From: Actinocrinis sp035653575 | GTDB taxonomy: Bacteria; Actinomycetota; Actinomycetes; Streptomycetales; Catenulisporaceae | Reading direction: 5' to 3' | DNA: 64,000 nucleotides | Assembly (NCBI RefSeq): GCF_035653575.1 | Contig: NZ_DASRBQ010000027.1 | Coordinates: forward strand, 1-64,000 | Shown: one piece after another, positions 56,750 through 64,000 of the stretch | Numbering within the stretch: the stretch's first letter is position 1 | How the letters are laid out: each line of letters starts with the position of its first letter | Program-made: the position numbers and the translations under genes | Notes under the pieces: generated by a model | Databases searched by the model: none | Seen by the model: only the letters and a program-made list of their open reading frames with translations | What the model was told of the DNA's origin: nothing

Positions 56750-57967
56750 ATGACGGCCGTGCGGATCGGCGGCATGAAGGTCGGCGTCATGAAGGAGAGC
56801 GCACCCGGCGAGCGGCGGGTCGCCGCCGTACCCGAGACGATCGCGCGGCTGCGCGCGTGCGGCGCCGAGGTCCTCGTCGAGCGCGGCGCCGGTGCCGCAT
56901 CGAAAGCACCGGACGACGCGTTCGCCGACGCGGGCGCGGCCATCGTCGGCGCGGCGGAACTGGACGCCCGCGCGGATCTCCTGCTGTGCGTGCGCGCACC
57001 GGTCGGCGACCGCGCGGCCGGCTTTCGCGAAGGCCAGGCGATCCTGGGGCTGCTCGACCCGCTCGATGACAAAACCCTGATGGACGCCTGGGTCCGCGCG
57101 GGAGTCACCGTGGCCAGCCTCAACCTGCTGCCGCGCACCCTCAGCCGGGCGCAGGGGATGGACGCGCTGACCTCCCAGGCCAACATCGCCGGATACCGCG
57201 CCGTCCTGCTCGCCGCAGCCACCTACGAACGCTTCTTCCCGATGCTCACCACCGCGGCCGGAACCGCGCAGCCGGCCCGCGTCCTCGTGCTCGGCGCGGG
57301 CGTGGCCGGCCTGTCCGCTCTCGGCACCGTCCGGCGGCTCGGCGCGATCGCCACCGGATACGACATCCGGCCCGAAGCCGCCGACGAGGTGCGCTCCACC
57401 GGCGCGCGGTTCCTCGACCTCGGCGCCGCGGTCGCCGACGGCGGCGCGGCAGGCGGCTACGCCCGGGCGCTGTCCCTCGACGAGCGCGCCGCGCAGCAGG
57501 CGGCCCTTCAAGCACGCATCGCCGAGTTCGACGTCGTCATCACCACCGCGCAGGTGCCGGGCCGCCGGCCTCCGGTCCTGGTCACCCGGGACGCGCTCAA
57601 GGCGCTGCGGCCCGGCTCCGTCGTGGTCGACCTGGCCGCCGGACCGTACGGCGGCAACGTCGAGGGCTGCGAAGCAGGACAGACCCTCACCGTCGAGAAC
57701 GGGGTCACCCTGATCGGCGCCGGAGACCTGCCCTGCTCGATGGCCGCCGCGGCGTCCGCCGCCTACGCACGCAACATCGCCGCCACTGCCGCGCTGTTCG
57801 TCCACGACGGCGCCCTGACGGTCGACCTCGAGGACGAGATCCAGAACGCCATCGTGATCGGACACCACGGCGCGTTCACCCACCCGGAACCGCACGGCGC
57901 CGCCGCGCTCGCCGGCGCCGCGCCGGAAACCCCTCGCCAGCCCATCGAAACCGGAGGCCCCGCATGA
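56750..57967 (+). CDS. pntAA: NAD(P) transhydrogenase alpha subunit, NAD-binding part
   Basis: A 405-residue soluble domain I: MKVGVMKESAPGERRVAAVPETI, LPRTLSRAQGMDALTSQANIAGYRAVL, the NAD motif VLVLGAGVAGLSALGTVRRLGA and a C-terminal GVTLIGAGDLPCSMAAAAS. It binds NAD(H) on the cytosolic side and passes hydride to PntB. ATG with CGGAAGG upstream. Its stop overlaps pntAB as ATGA. Confidence 0.93.
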   Translation: MTAVRIGGMKVGVMKESAPGERRVAAVPETIARLRACGAEVLVERGAGAASKAPDDAFADAGAAIVGAAELDARADLLLCVRAPVGDRAAGFREGQAILGLLDPLDDKTLMDAWVRAGVTVASLNLLPRTLSRAQGMDALTSQANIAGYRAVLLAAATYERFFPMLTTAAGTAQPARVLVLGAGVAGLSALGTVRRLGAIATGYDIRPEAADEVRSTGARFLDLGAAVADGGAAGGYARALSLDERAAQQAALQARIAEFDVVITTAQVPGRRPPVLVTRDALKALRPGSVVVDLAAGPYGGNVEGCEAGQTLTVENGVTLIGAGDLPCSMAAAASAAYARNIAATAALFVHDGALTVDLEDEIQNAIVIGHHGAFTHPEPHGAAALAGAAPETPRQPIETGGPA

Positions 57968-58302
57968 GCGCCGACCTGCTGTCCGATCTGACCGTGTTCG
58001 TCCTGAGCCTGCTGGTCGGCTTCGAGGTCATCAGCAAGGTGCCGGCGACGCTGCACACCCCGCTGATGTCCGGAGCCAACTCCATCCACGGCATCGTCGT
58101 GGTCGGCGCGATGCTGATAGCGGCGAGCGTGCACGGGCCGCTCGGATACGTGCTGGCCTTCTTCGCCATGGCCTTCGCCGGCATGAACGTGGCCGGCGGG
58201 TACCTCGTCACCGACCGGATGCTGCAGATGTTCCGCTCCAGGCCGGCCGCCGCCGACGGCAGGCGCGCCGTGGCGCGGGGCGACGGGAGTGGTCCCCGGT
58301 GA
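57964..58302 (+). CDS. pntAB: NAD(P) transhydrogenase alpha subunit, membrane part
   Basis: A 112-residue membrane protein with three helices: LTVFVLSLLVGFEVISKVPATLHTPLMSGANSIHGIVVVGAM and LGYVLAFFAMAFAGMNVAGGYLVTDRML, the family signature. Part of proton-translocating domain II. Overlaps pntAA and pntB, so the three are one operon. Confidence 0.93.
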   Translation: MSADLLSDLTVFVLSLLVGFEVISKVPATLHTPLMSGANSIHGIVVVGAMLIAASVHGPLGYVLAFFAMAFAGMNVAGGYLVTDRMLQMFRSRPAAADGRRAVARGDGSGPR

Positions 58303-59702
58303 GCGTCTTCGACACCGTCGTCCGGCTGATCTACCTCACCGCGGCCGTCGGCTTCGTACTCGGCCTGCACCTGATGAACTCCCCGGCCACGGCCCGGCGC
58401 GGCAACCAGGTCTCCGCCGCGGGAATGATCGTCGCCGTGGTGACCACCGTCGTGGTGATCGTGCACGACAAGACCATCACAGGCACCGGCTGGGCCGTGC
58501 TCGTCGCCGGAGCCGTCTGCGGCGCGGGCGCCGGCCTCTACTCCGCGCGTACCGTGCAGATGACCGCCATGCCGCAGCTGGTCAGCATCTTCAACGCGGT
58601 CGGCGGCGGCGCCGCGGCGCTGCTGGCGATCGACGACCTGGTGCGCTCCGCGCACGTCATCCCGCGGGTCGCGGTGACCGGCGCGCTGGACATCGTCATC
58701 GGCGGCGTCACCTTCACCGGCTCGCTCATCGCGGCCGGGAAGCTGCAGGGCCTGATCCCGGGCCGGCCGCTGGTCTTCCCGGGCTCCCGCCTGGCCAACC
58801 CGCTGATTGCGGCGGTGTTCACCGGCGCCGCGGTGTGGCTGATCGCGCAGCCCAAGAGCACCGCGGCGCTGATCCTGATGACCGTCGCCGCCCTCGGCTT
58901 CGGCGTGACCATGGTCCTGCCGATCGGCGGAGCCGACATGCCGGTGGTGATCTCACTGCTCAACGCCTTCACCGGCACCGCCGTCGCGATGGCCGGCTTC
59001 GTGCTGGAGAACACCATGCTGATCACCGCGGGAGCGCTGGTCGGCGCGTCCGGCAGCATCCTGACCAAGCTGATGGCCGACGCGATGAACCGCTCGATCG
59101 GCAACATCGTGGCCGGCGGCTTCGGCACCGGCGACTCCGCGGCCCCGGTCACCGCGGGCATGGGCTCCGTGCGCGAGGTGACCGCCGACGACGTCGCGAT
59201 CCAGCTGGCCTACGCGAGCAAGGTGATCTTCGTGCCCGGATACGGCCTGGCCGCGGCGCAGGCGCAGCATGAGGCCGCCGAGCTCGGCGAACTGCTCGAG
59301 CGCCACGGCGTCGAGGTGGACTACGCGATCCACCCGGTGGCCGGCCGGATGCCAGGTCATATGAACGTCCTGCTGGCCGAGGCCAACGTGCCCTATCCGC
59401 AGCTGAAGGAGATGGAAGAGGCCAACACCGAGTTCCCCCGCGCCGACGTCGTGCTCGTGGTGGGCGCGAACGACGTGACGAACCCGGCCGCGCGCCGCCC
59501 CGGCAACGCGGTCTCCGGCATGCCGATCCTCGACGTCGACAAGGCCAAGAGCGTCGTGGTCATCAAGCGGTCGATGGGCCACGGCTACGCGGGCATCGAC
59601 AACGAGCTGTATACGGACCCGAAGACCGGAATGCTCTTCAGCGACGCCAAGAAGGCCCTTGCGGGGCTCGCCGCGGCCGTCAAGACGCTGGTCGGCTCCT
59701 AA
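58299..59702 (+). CDS. pntB: NAD(P) transhydrogenase beta subunit
   Basis: A 467-residue protein: nine helices (residues 1-270) including ALVGASGSILTKLMADAMNRSI, then the NADP domain III with VIFVPGYGLAAAQAQHEAAELGELLERHGVEVDYAIHPVAGRMPGHMNVLLAEANVPY, DVVLVVGANDVTNPAAR and KRSMGHGYAGIDNELY. The enzyme uses the proton gradient to reduce NADP+ with NADH. GTG start overlapping pntAB by 4 bp. A stem-loop follows the stop. Confidence 0.95.
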   Translation: MSVFDTVVRLIYLTAAVGFVLGLHLMNSPATARRGNQVSAAGMIVAVVTTVVVIVHDKTITGTGWAVLVAGAVCGAGAGLYSARTVQMTAMPQLVSIFNAVGGGAAALLAIDDLVRSAHVIPRVAVTGALDIVIGGVTFTGSLIAAGKLQGLIPGRPLVFPGSRLANPLIAAVFTGAAVWLIAQPKSTAALILMTVAALGFGVTMVLPIGGADMPVVISLLNAFTGTAVAMAGFVLENTMLITAGALVGASGSILTKLMADAMNRSIGNIVAGGFGTGDSAAPVTAGMGSVREVTADDVAIQLAYASKVIFVPGYGLAAAQAQHEAAELGELLERHGVEVDYAIHPVAGRMPGHMNVLLAEANVPYPQLKEMEEANTEFPRADVVLVVGANDVTNPAARRPGNAVSGMPILDVDKAKSVVVIKRSMGHGYAGIDNELYTDPKTGMLFSDAKKALAGLAAAVKTLVGS

Positions 59703-59713
59703 CACTGCACGAA

Positions 59714-59732
59714 GGCCGCGCCGCGAGCGGCC
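59714..59732. terminator. Stem-loop between convergent genes
   Basis: GGCCGC/GCGGCC arms with a 7-nt loop, 12 bp after the pntB stop and 12 bp before the LAL gene end. Confidence 0.6.
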
Positions 59733-59743
59733 AGGCTTCTCGG

Positions 59744-62404
59744 CTAGCTGGTCGATCCGCGGCGCAGTGCTACGGCAAGCTCGGCGCGCCCTGCCACGCC
59801 GAGCTTGCCGTAGATGTGTCCGAGGTGGTTTTCGACCGTCCGCTCCGAGAGCCGCAGCTGATCGGCGATCTGACGGTTGCTCAGGCCGTCCGCGGCGCAC
59901 CCGGCGATCTGCCGTTCGCGCGAGGTGAGGGTGCGCAGCGGGCCGAGCCGGCTGAGCAGCGGCGTACGTGCATCGCACTCGGCGGCCAGCACCAACGCGC
60001 GTGAGGCCGTCCGCGCGTCACGAGCGGCGCGACCACCTGGCCTTTCTCCGGTGGCCAGCGCGGCCGCTGCATACGCCTCGGCCGCGTAGAGGGTGAAACC
60101 GAGCGCGTGCAGTGCGTCAGCCGCCTCGCGCAGCGCGGCTGGCTTGCCGATAGCGTCGATCAGCCGGCGTATGCAGGCGCCCAAGGGCCAGTCGGCGGGG
60201 AGCGTGACCCGGTCCAGCAGCCGAGCCGCCGCCTGAGGAAAGCCGAGCCGGAACAGATCCAGCGCGCCCAGAACGGCGGGCGCGACCATGCCCTCGTCGG
60301 TCCAGCCGTGGGCCGCCTGCTCCAGCTGCTTCCCGGATTTCTCGGCGTTTCCGCAGGCGCAGTCGTGCCAGGACCAGGCGCGGACCACTTCGGTGCCCAG
60401 CGCGCGCAACTGCGTCGGCACGGGCATGGACGAGATGACCTCGGCCAGCCGCCGCGCCTGTACCCGATCACCGCGCTGCGCCACCGCGGACAGGCCGGTG
60501 GCCAGGCACCAGAGGCGGCCGTTGGGGTCGTGCGGTGCGTTCTCGAACAGCCGCGCGGCCTCGGCGGCTTGAGCGGTGGCCGCAGGCAGATCCCCGGCAC
60601 CCAGGCACACGCTGGCCAGCCCCGCCCGAGCCCAGGCCTGGCCGACCAAGTCGCCGCGGTCGAGCGCGTCGTCGAGCGCGGCCCGCACGCGGGCGAGAGC
60701 CGCCTGCGGATCCCCGAAGTCACTCATCGCGCGCGCGGCAAAGGCGACGAGCGACGGTGCGGCGGCCCCTGCGTCATCATGCTGCCGGCGTTCGGCGATG
60801 GTCAGGTCGAAGGCGCGCAGCCCGGCACGGAAGTCGCCCAGGATCGGGTATGCCATCGCGGCACCGGCTGCGGCGAAGCCGCGCACTTCCGGCCACGGCG
60901 CGTCGAGCAGCGGCTCCAGTTCGCCGACCGCGGCGTCGAATCTGCCGCAGACGGCGAGCAGCAGGCCGCGGTGTGCCGCGAGTTGCGCTGCCGGCTGCGC
61001 CTGCGCGACCGTGCGGACCGCGGTCTCGAGGATGGCCAGGCCCTGGTCGAGCCGTCCGGTGATCCAGCTGATCCAGGATGCGTGCGCCGCAGCCAGCGCC
61101 GCCCGCTCCAGGTCGGATGAGGCCAGCTCGCCGAGTGAGTTCAGCAAGACGCGCGCGGCCTCGAAGCGGCCCGCGTCGACCATGGCCTCGTACAGCAGCA
61201 GGCCGTTGCCCACGTCACGGCAGTACTCGAACGCCGCCGCAGCGACACGCTCGCGTAGCCCGGCTTCGGTGCGCACGGCGGCCGCACGTCTGGCCGCGGC
61301 CGCGATCTTCTCCGGATCGGGCGCCCCGCCGCCCTCCAGTCGCCACACCGCCCAGCGCAGCAGATCCTCGCCCCGCCGCAGGCCGGTGGCCTCAAGCGCG
61401 TCAGCCAACTGCCGCGCGTAACCCAGCCGCGCCGAAACCGGGGTCGAGCGGGCGATCAGCTCGCGATAGAGCGGGTGGCAAATGCGCGTCGGCAGCCGCC
61501 GATCCGTCCGCTCGACCTCGATCAGGCCGCGCCGCTCCAAGGCCTCGACGATTGGCCGTTCGACCAGGCTGAGCAGCAGCCGCAGGCCCACCCCCGGAGC
61601 GAGGGCCACCAGTTCGAGTGCGGCGCGCTGCGGACCGCTCAGCCCGGTCAGGCGCCCTTCCAGCAGCTGCATAAGGCCGCTTGAGTTGCCGGCGATCCGC
61701 TCGAGCCGCCAGAACCCGTCCTCGGCGCGCCGCAACGTGCCGGCCGACGCCGCGTCCAGCAACAGCTCCCTGATGAACAGCGGATTGCCCGCGCTGAGCC
61801 GGTGAATCTCGCGCGTCGTCCCGGGGGAGACCTCGCCGCCCAGCGCGCCGGCCAGCAGGTCGGTCACCTCGTGTTCCCCGAGCGGATCCAGGTCGACGCG
61901 GCCGAGCAGCCCTGCCGCGAGCAGCGCACGCAGCGCGTCTGGAAGGTGAGCTCCGGCGCGCACCGTGGCGAGCAGGCGCACCCGGCCCGCGGTCAACCAC
62001 TGCTCGACGACGAGCGCCGAGACGTCGTCGAGCAGATTCGCATCATCGAGGACGAGCAGCCGCGGCGAGTCAGCGTTAGGAGAAACGGCCGACCCGCCCT
62101 GCGCACTGCCCGACCCGCCTGGAGCAACACCGAGCGCGCTGAAGGTTTCAGGCCGCGTCGAGTCGGAGCCCCTCAGAAACCACGGCGCGTTGCCCGCGGT
62201 TTCGTACCGAGCCGCCACGTGTCGCATCAGCCGGGATTTGCCAACACCCGCCGGACCGCAGACGACCGCCCCCTTAACTGCGGCGTCGCCGACCAGTATC
62301 CGTTCCAGGGTCGCCGTCTCCACGATGCGACCAACGAACGGCCACTGACCAGCCAAAGCCAAGCCCGCTGCGGCGTCGATCGGGCGCGTCGCAGAGGGGT
62401 TCAT
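59744..62404 (-). CDS. LAL-type LuxR family transcriptional regulator
   Basis: An 886-residue regulator: Walker A GPAGVGKS (50-57) and Walker B PRLLVLDD (114-121) of the AAA_16 ATPase, a long helical TPR-like middle, and a C-terminal LuxR HTH (LTSRERQIAGCAADGLSNRQIADQLRLSERTVENHLGHIYGKLGV). LAL proteins usually activate antibiotic, sugar or stress genes in response to an unknown signal. ATG at this position starts 20 residues before the ATPase; no ribosome site is seen, so leaderless translation is possible. Convergent with pntB and divergent from the secreted protein gene. Confidence 0.9.
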   Translation of the reverse strand: MNPSATRPIDAAAGLALAGQWPFVGRIVETATLERILVGDAAVKGAVVCGPAGVGKSRLMRHVAARYETAGNAPWFLRGSDSTRPETFSALGVAPGGSGSAQGGSAVSPNADSPRLLVLDDANLLDDVSALVVEQWLTAGRVRLLATVRAGAHLPDALRALLAAGLLGRVDLDPLGEHEVTDLLAGALGGEVSPGTTREIHRLSAGNPLFIRELLLDAASAGTLRRAEDGFWRLERIAGNSSGLMQLLEGRLTGLSGPQRAALELVALAPGVGLRLLLSLVERPIVEALERRGLIEVERTDRRLPTRICHPLYRELIARSTPVSARLGYARQLADALEATGLRRGEDLLRWAVWRLEGGGAPDPEKIAAAARRAAAVRTEAGLRERVAAAAFEYCRDVGNGLLLYEAMVDAGRFEAARVLLNSLGELASSDLERAALAAAHASWISWITGRLDQGLAILETAVRTVAQAQPAAQLAAHRGLLLAVCGRFDAAVGELEPLLDAPWPEVRGFAAAGAAMAYPILGDFRAGLRAFDLTIAERRQHDDAGAAAPSLVAFAARAMSDFGDPQAALARVRAALDDALDRGDLVGQAWARAGLASVCLGAGDLPAATAQAAEAARLFENAPHDPNGRLWCLATGLSAVAQRGDRVQARRLAEVISSMPVPTQLRALGTEVVRAWSWHDCACGNAEKSGKQLEQAAHGWTDEGMVAPAVLGALDLFRLGFPQAAARLLDRVTLPADWPLGACIRRLIDAIGKPAALREAADALHALGFTLYAAEAYAAAALATGERPGGRAARDARTASRALVLAAECDARTPLLSRLGPLRTLTSRERQIAGCAADGLSNRQIADQLRLSERTVENHLGHIYGKLGVAGRAELAVALRRGSTS

Positions 62405-62535
62405 ACCGGCGCAGCGTACCCGTCCGCCGCGTGTGAGTGGTCTCGCTTGCGGCGTTGAGTACTCGCCACTCTCGACGCCGGCGCGCACCTGGCCCATCCT
62501 CGGATCCGAACTCTGACACGAAGGGACCAAACGCC

Positions 62536-63591
62536 GTGCGTCAACCAGCGCGTTCCGCCCGTTGGATGGTCAGTGGCGCAGCCGCGCTCTCGATCATTCT
62601 GCCCGCACAGGGATCCAGCGCGGCCGCACGCGCCGACGCCGTCAATCCCGCGCCCGACAACGGATTCGCGGCCACCGGCCCGTGGAACACCCCGCTGCCG
62701 GCCAACGTGCCGCTGGCACCCAACTCGCAGGCGATCGTCAACAACCTCATCCAGGACAAGCAGAACAACGGCGGCCTGTGGGCGATCAACACCGACACCT
62801 ACTCCGCACCGATCTACTACGTCGGCCCGGACACGCCGCGCACGCAGTGGACGTACTCCGACTGCCAGAATCTGCCGCAGCTCGCCCCGGTGATCGCCGA
62901 CTCGCTCGCCTCCGTGCCCACGCCGCCCGGCCTGCTGGTATCGCAGAGAACTGACGCGTCCGTCGCGATCTACCAGCCCTCCACCGACACCTACTGGGAC
63001 TTCTGGCGAGCCCAGCAGGACGCGAACGGGCACTGGTCCGCCTGTTGGGGCGGCAAGATCGAGCACTACAGCACCAACCCCGGCACCTTCACCAACCCGC
63101 TCGGCGCCTCCGCCTCCGGCCTGCCGTTCGGGGCGTACCTGATCCGCGCCGACGAACTGCGGCGCGGGCACATCGACCACGCCATCAACCTCGAGACCGT
63201 GCGCACGCAGGCGAACTGCTTCTCCTGGCCGGCCACCCGCGACGACGGCAACACCCCGGGAGCGGACATCCCCTGCGAGGGCCAGCGGTTCCGCCTCGAC
63301 CCGACGTTCAACGTCAACACACTGATCGACCCGGCCGCGCGCACCATCGCCCGCGCCATGCAGCAATACGGCCTGGTGCTCACCGACACCGCCGGCGCCC
63401 TGGTCACCCAGGCCGAGGACCCGCGCCCGCTGGAGGCCGGCAACGGCGGAGTCGACCCGTACAACCAGCTGTTCGACCCGACCGGCACCGGGATCATCCC
63501 CGAAAGCCTCTCGCGCTACCTCGTGCTGGTCGGCATCCCGCTCAATCGGCTCCAGGCCCTCCCGCTCAACTACGGCGAACCAGGGCACTGA
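62536..63591 (+). CDS. Secreted protein of unknown function
   Basis: A 351-residue exported protein: signal peptide to about residue 33 (WMVSGAAALSIILPAQGSSAAARA). The mature part has GPWNTPLPANVPLAPNSQ, VAIYQPSTDTYWDFWRAQQDANG, GASASGLPFGAYLIRADELRRGHIDHAINLETV and IARAMQQYGLVLTDTAGALV. The HIDHAINLE and YWDFW motifs recur in a family of actinobacterial secreted proteins without known activity. Four Cys may form two disulfides. GTG start with GAAGGGA. It may be the target of the divergent LAL regulator. Confidence 0.72.
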   Translation: MRQPARSARWMVSGAAALSIILPAQGSSAAARADAVNPAPDNGFAATGPWNTPLPANVPLAPNSQAIVNNLIQDKQNNGGLWAINTDTYSAPIYYVGPDTPRTQWTYSDCQNLPQLAPVIADSLASVPTPPGLLVSQRTDASVAIYQPSTDTYWDFWRAQQDANGHWSACWGGKIEHYSTNPGTFTNPLGASASGLPFGAYLIRADELRRGHIDHAINLETVRTQANCFSWPATRDDGNTPGADIPCEGQRFRLDPTFNVNTLIDPAARTIARAMQQYGLVLTDTAGALVTQAEDPRPLEAGNGGVDPYNQLFDPTGTGIIPESLSRYLVLVGIPLNRLQALPLNYGEPGH

Positions 63592-63678
63592 CCCAGCGCC
63601 GGTCGAACGCCGGGACCGCACGCCCCGCGGCCCGCAATTCGGTGGACGCCGCCACCGCCGGCGGAGATCATTCCGGTT

Positions 63679-64000
63679 GTGCGTCAGGATGAGATCTGGG
63701 ACCAGGATGCCGCCGAGCGCTATGACAGCGAGGACGAGGGCATGTTCGCGCCCGAGGTCCTCGGGCCGACCGTAGAACGTCTCGCGCAGCTCGCCGAGGG
63801 CGGCCGCGCGCTGGAGTTCGCGATCGGAACCGGCCGGGTGGCCGTACCGCTGTCCCGGCGGGGCGTGCCCGTGGCAGGCATCGAACTGTCCGAGCCGATG
63901 ATCGGCCAGCTGCGGTCGAAGGCCGACGAGTCGACGATCCCGGTCGTCGTCGGAGACATGGCGACCGCGCGGGTGCCGGGCAGCTTCCAGCTGGTGTACC
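63679..64000 (+). CDS. Class I SAM-dependent methyltransferase (3' end outside window)
   Basis: The first 107 residues of a methyltransferase: VRQDEIWDQDAAERYDSEDEG, ALEFAIGTGRVAVPLSRRGVPVAGIELSEPMI (motif I with GIGTG-type loop) and VVVGDMATARVPGSFQLVY. The start is GTG. The layout is that of common actinobacterial small methyltransferases. The rest lies beyond the window. Confidence 0.8.
   Translation, partial: MRQDEIWDQDAAERYDSEDEGMFAPEVLGPTVERLAQLAEGGRALEFAIGTGRVAVPLSRRGVPVAGIELSEPMIGQLRSKADESTIPVVVGDMATARVPGSFQLVY

Noticed and set aside
53387..57895. A single open frame of 1502 codons
   Set aside because: Only the downstream 930 codons are the P-type ATPase. The first 570 run antisense to DUF1876 and pntAA and have no motif; the ATG at 56176 fits the family start.
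1..64000. tRNA, rRNA, CRISPR or intact insertion sequence
   Set aside because: I saw no TTCGAATC-type T-loops in cloverleaf context, no regular spacer arrays and no transposase motifs. A covariance-model scan would be more reliable than reading by eye.

Overview
The window is very GC-rich (about 70 percent, third codon positions almost always G or C), gene-dense and frequently uses GTG starts. The gene families (PadR, TetR and LAL regulators, an ECF42 sigma factor with its YCII partner, a deazaflavin/F420-type nitroreductase, DUF1876, DUF2218, DUF6153, SPW and DUF7455 proteins) point to a soil actinomycete of the Streptomyces/Catenulispora kind. This is an inference from families, not a measured placement. 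I found no rRNA, tRNA, CRISPR array or intact mobile element.

Left edge (1-4.7 kb): a secreted GH29 alpha-L-fucosidase cut by the window edge, a decay zone with a ricin-lectin fragment and an acyltransferase-like remnant, then a long-chain acyl-CoA ligase.

Stress and dormancy region (4.8-16.7 kb): a membrane acyltransferase, a NifX-like protein, an F420-type reductase, an SPW membrane protein, an L,D-transpeptidase, a ribosome-hibernation (HPF-type) protein, a universal stress protein, phosphoglycerate mutase, a second HPF-like protein, phosphate acetyltransferase, a BON protein and a hemerythrin. Several start sites are preceded by a GGGnC-N4-GnCCC palindrome resembling the DevR/DosR hypoxia box. 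The same kind of site recurs before the cytochrome b operon (24.7 kb) and the HTH-repeat protein (52.6 kb). I infer a scattered hypoxia/dormancy regulon that also includes the second P-type ATPase, CBS-BON, DUF1876 and perhaps the PntAA/AB/B transhydrogenase at 52.7-59.7 kb. The motif is short for such a GC-rich sequence, so the case rests on promoter position, not on the matches alone.

Regulatory and redox region (16.7-31 kb): DUF1062; an ECF42 sigma factor with YCII; a PadR/membrane-protein pair with a perfect palindrome at its start; TetR divergent from a zinc dehydrogenase; a split cytochrome b operon without Rieske protein or cytochrome c; and, divergent from it, a five-gene overlapping operon (small Gly/Ser-rich membrane protein, ApbE flavin transferase, ferric-reductase-like heme b protein, NuoF-like NADH dehydrogenase, ferredoxin). 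The last two operons share an intergenic region with two copies of a 30-bp motif. Together they look like a trans-membrane electron-transfer module.

Mixed housekeeping (31-47 kb): thioesterases, MarR and TetR regulators, a phosphinothricin-type acetyltransferase, SUKH-like and DUF1963 proteins, LtrA, a methyltransferase with DUF2218, a Met/His-rich lipoprotein, an NlpC/P60 hydrolase, DUF6153, a first P-type ATPase, a polysaccharide deacetylase and SRPBCC, ending in a 650-bp gene-poor stretch.

Sulfur locus (47-51 kb): a degenerate OsmC-like protein, DUF302, a CsoR-family repressor with CstR-type residues, sulfide:quinone reductase, a DsrC/TusE-like carrier and a DsrE-like protein. Three near-identical ATACCCC-type palindromes sit upstream of three of these genes, so the locus is probably a persulfide-sensing sulfide-oxidation regulon. 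The right edge holds a LuxR-type ATPase regulator (LAL), a secreted protein of unknown function and a methyltransferase cut by the window end.
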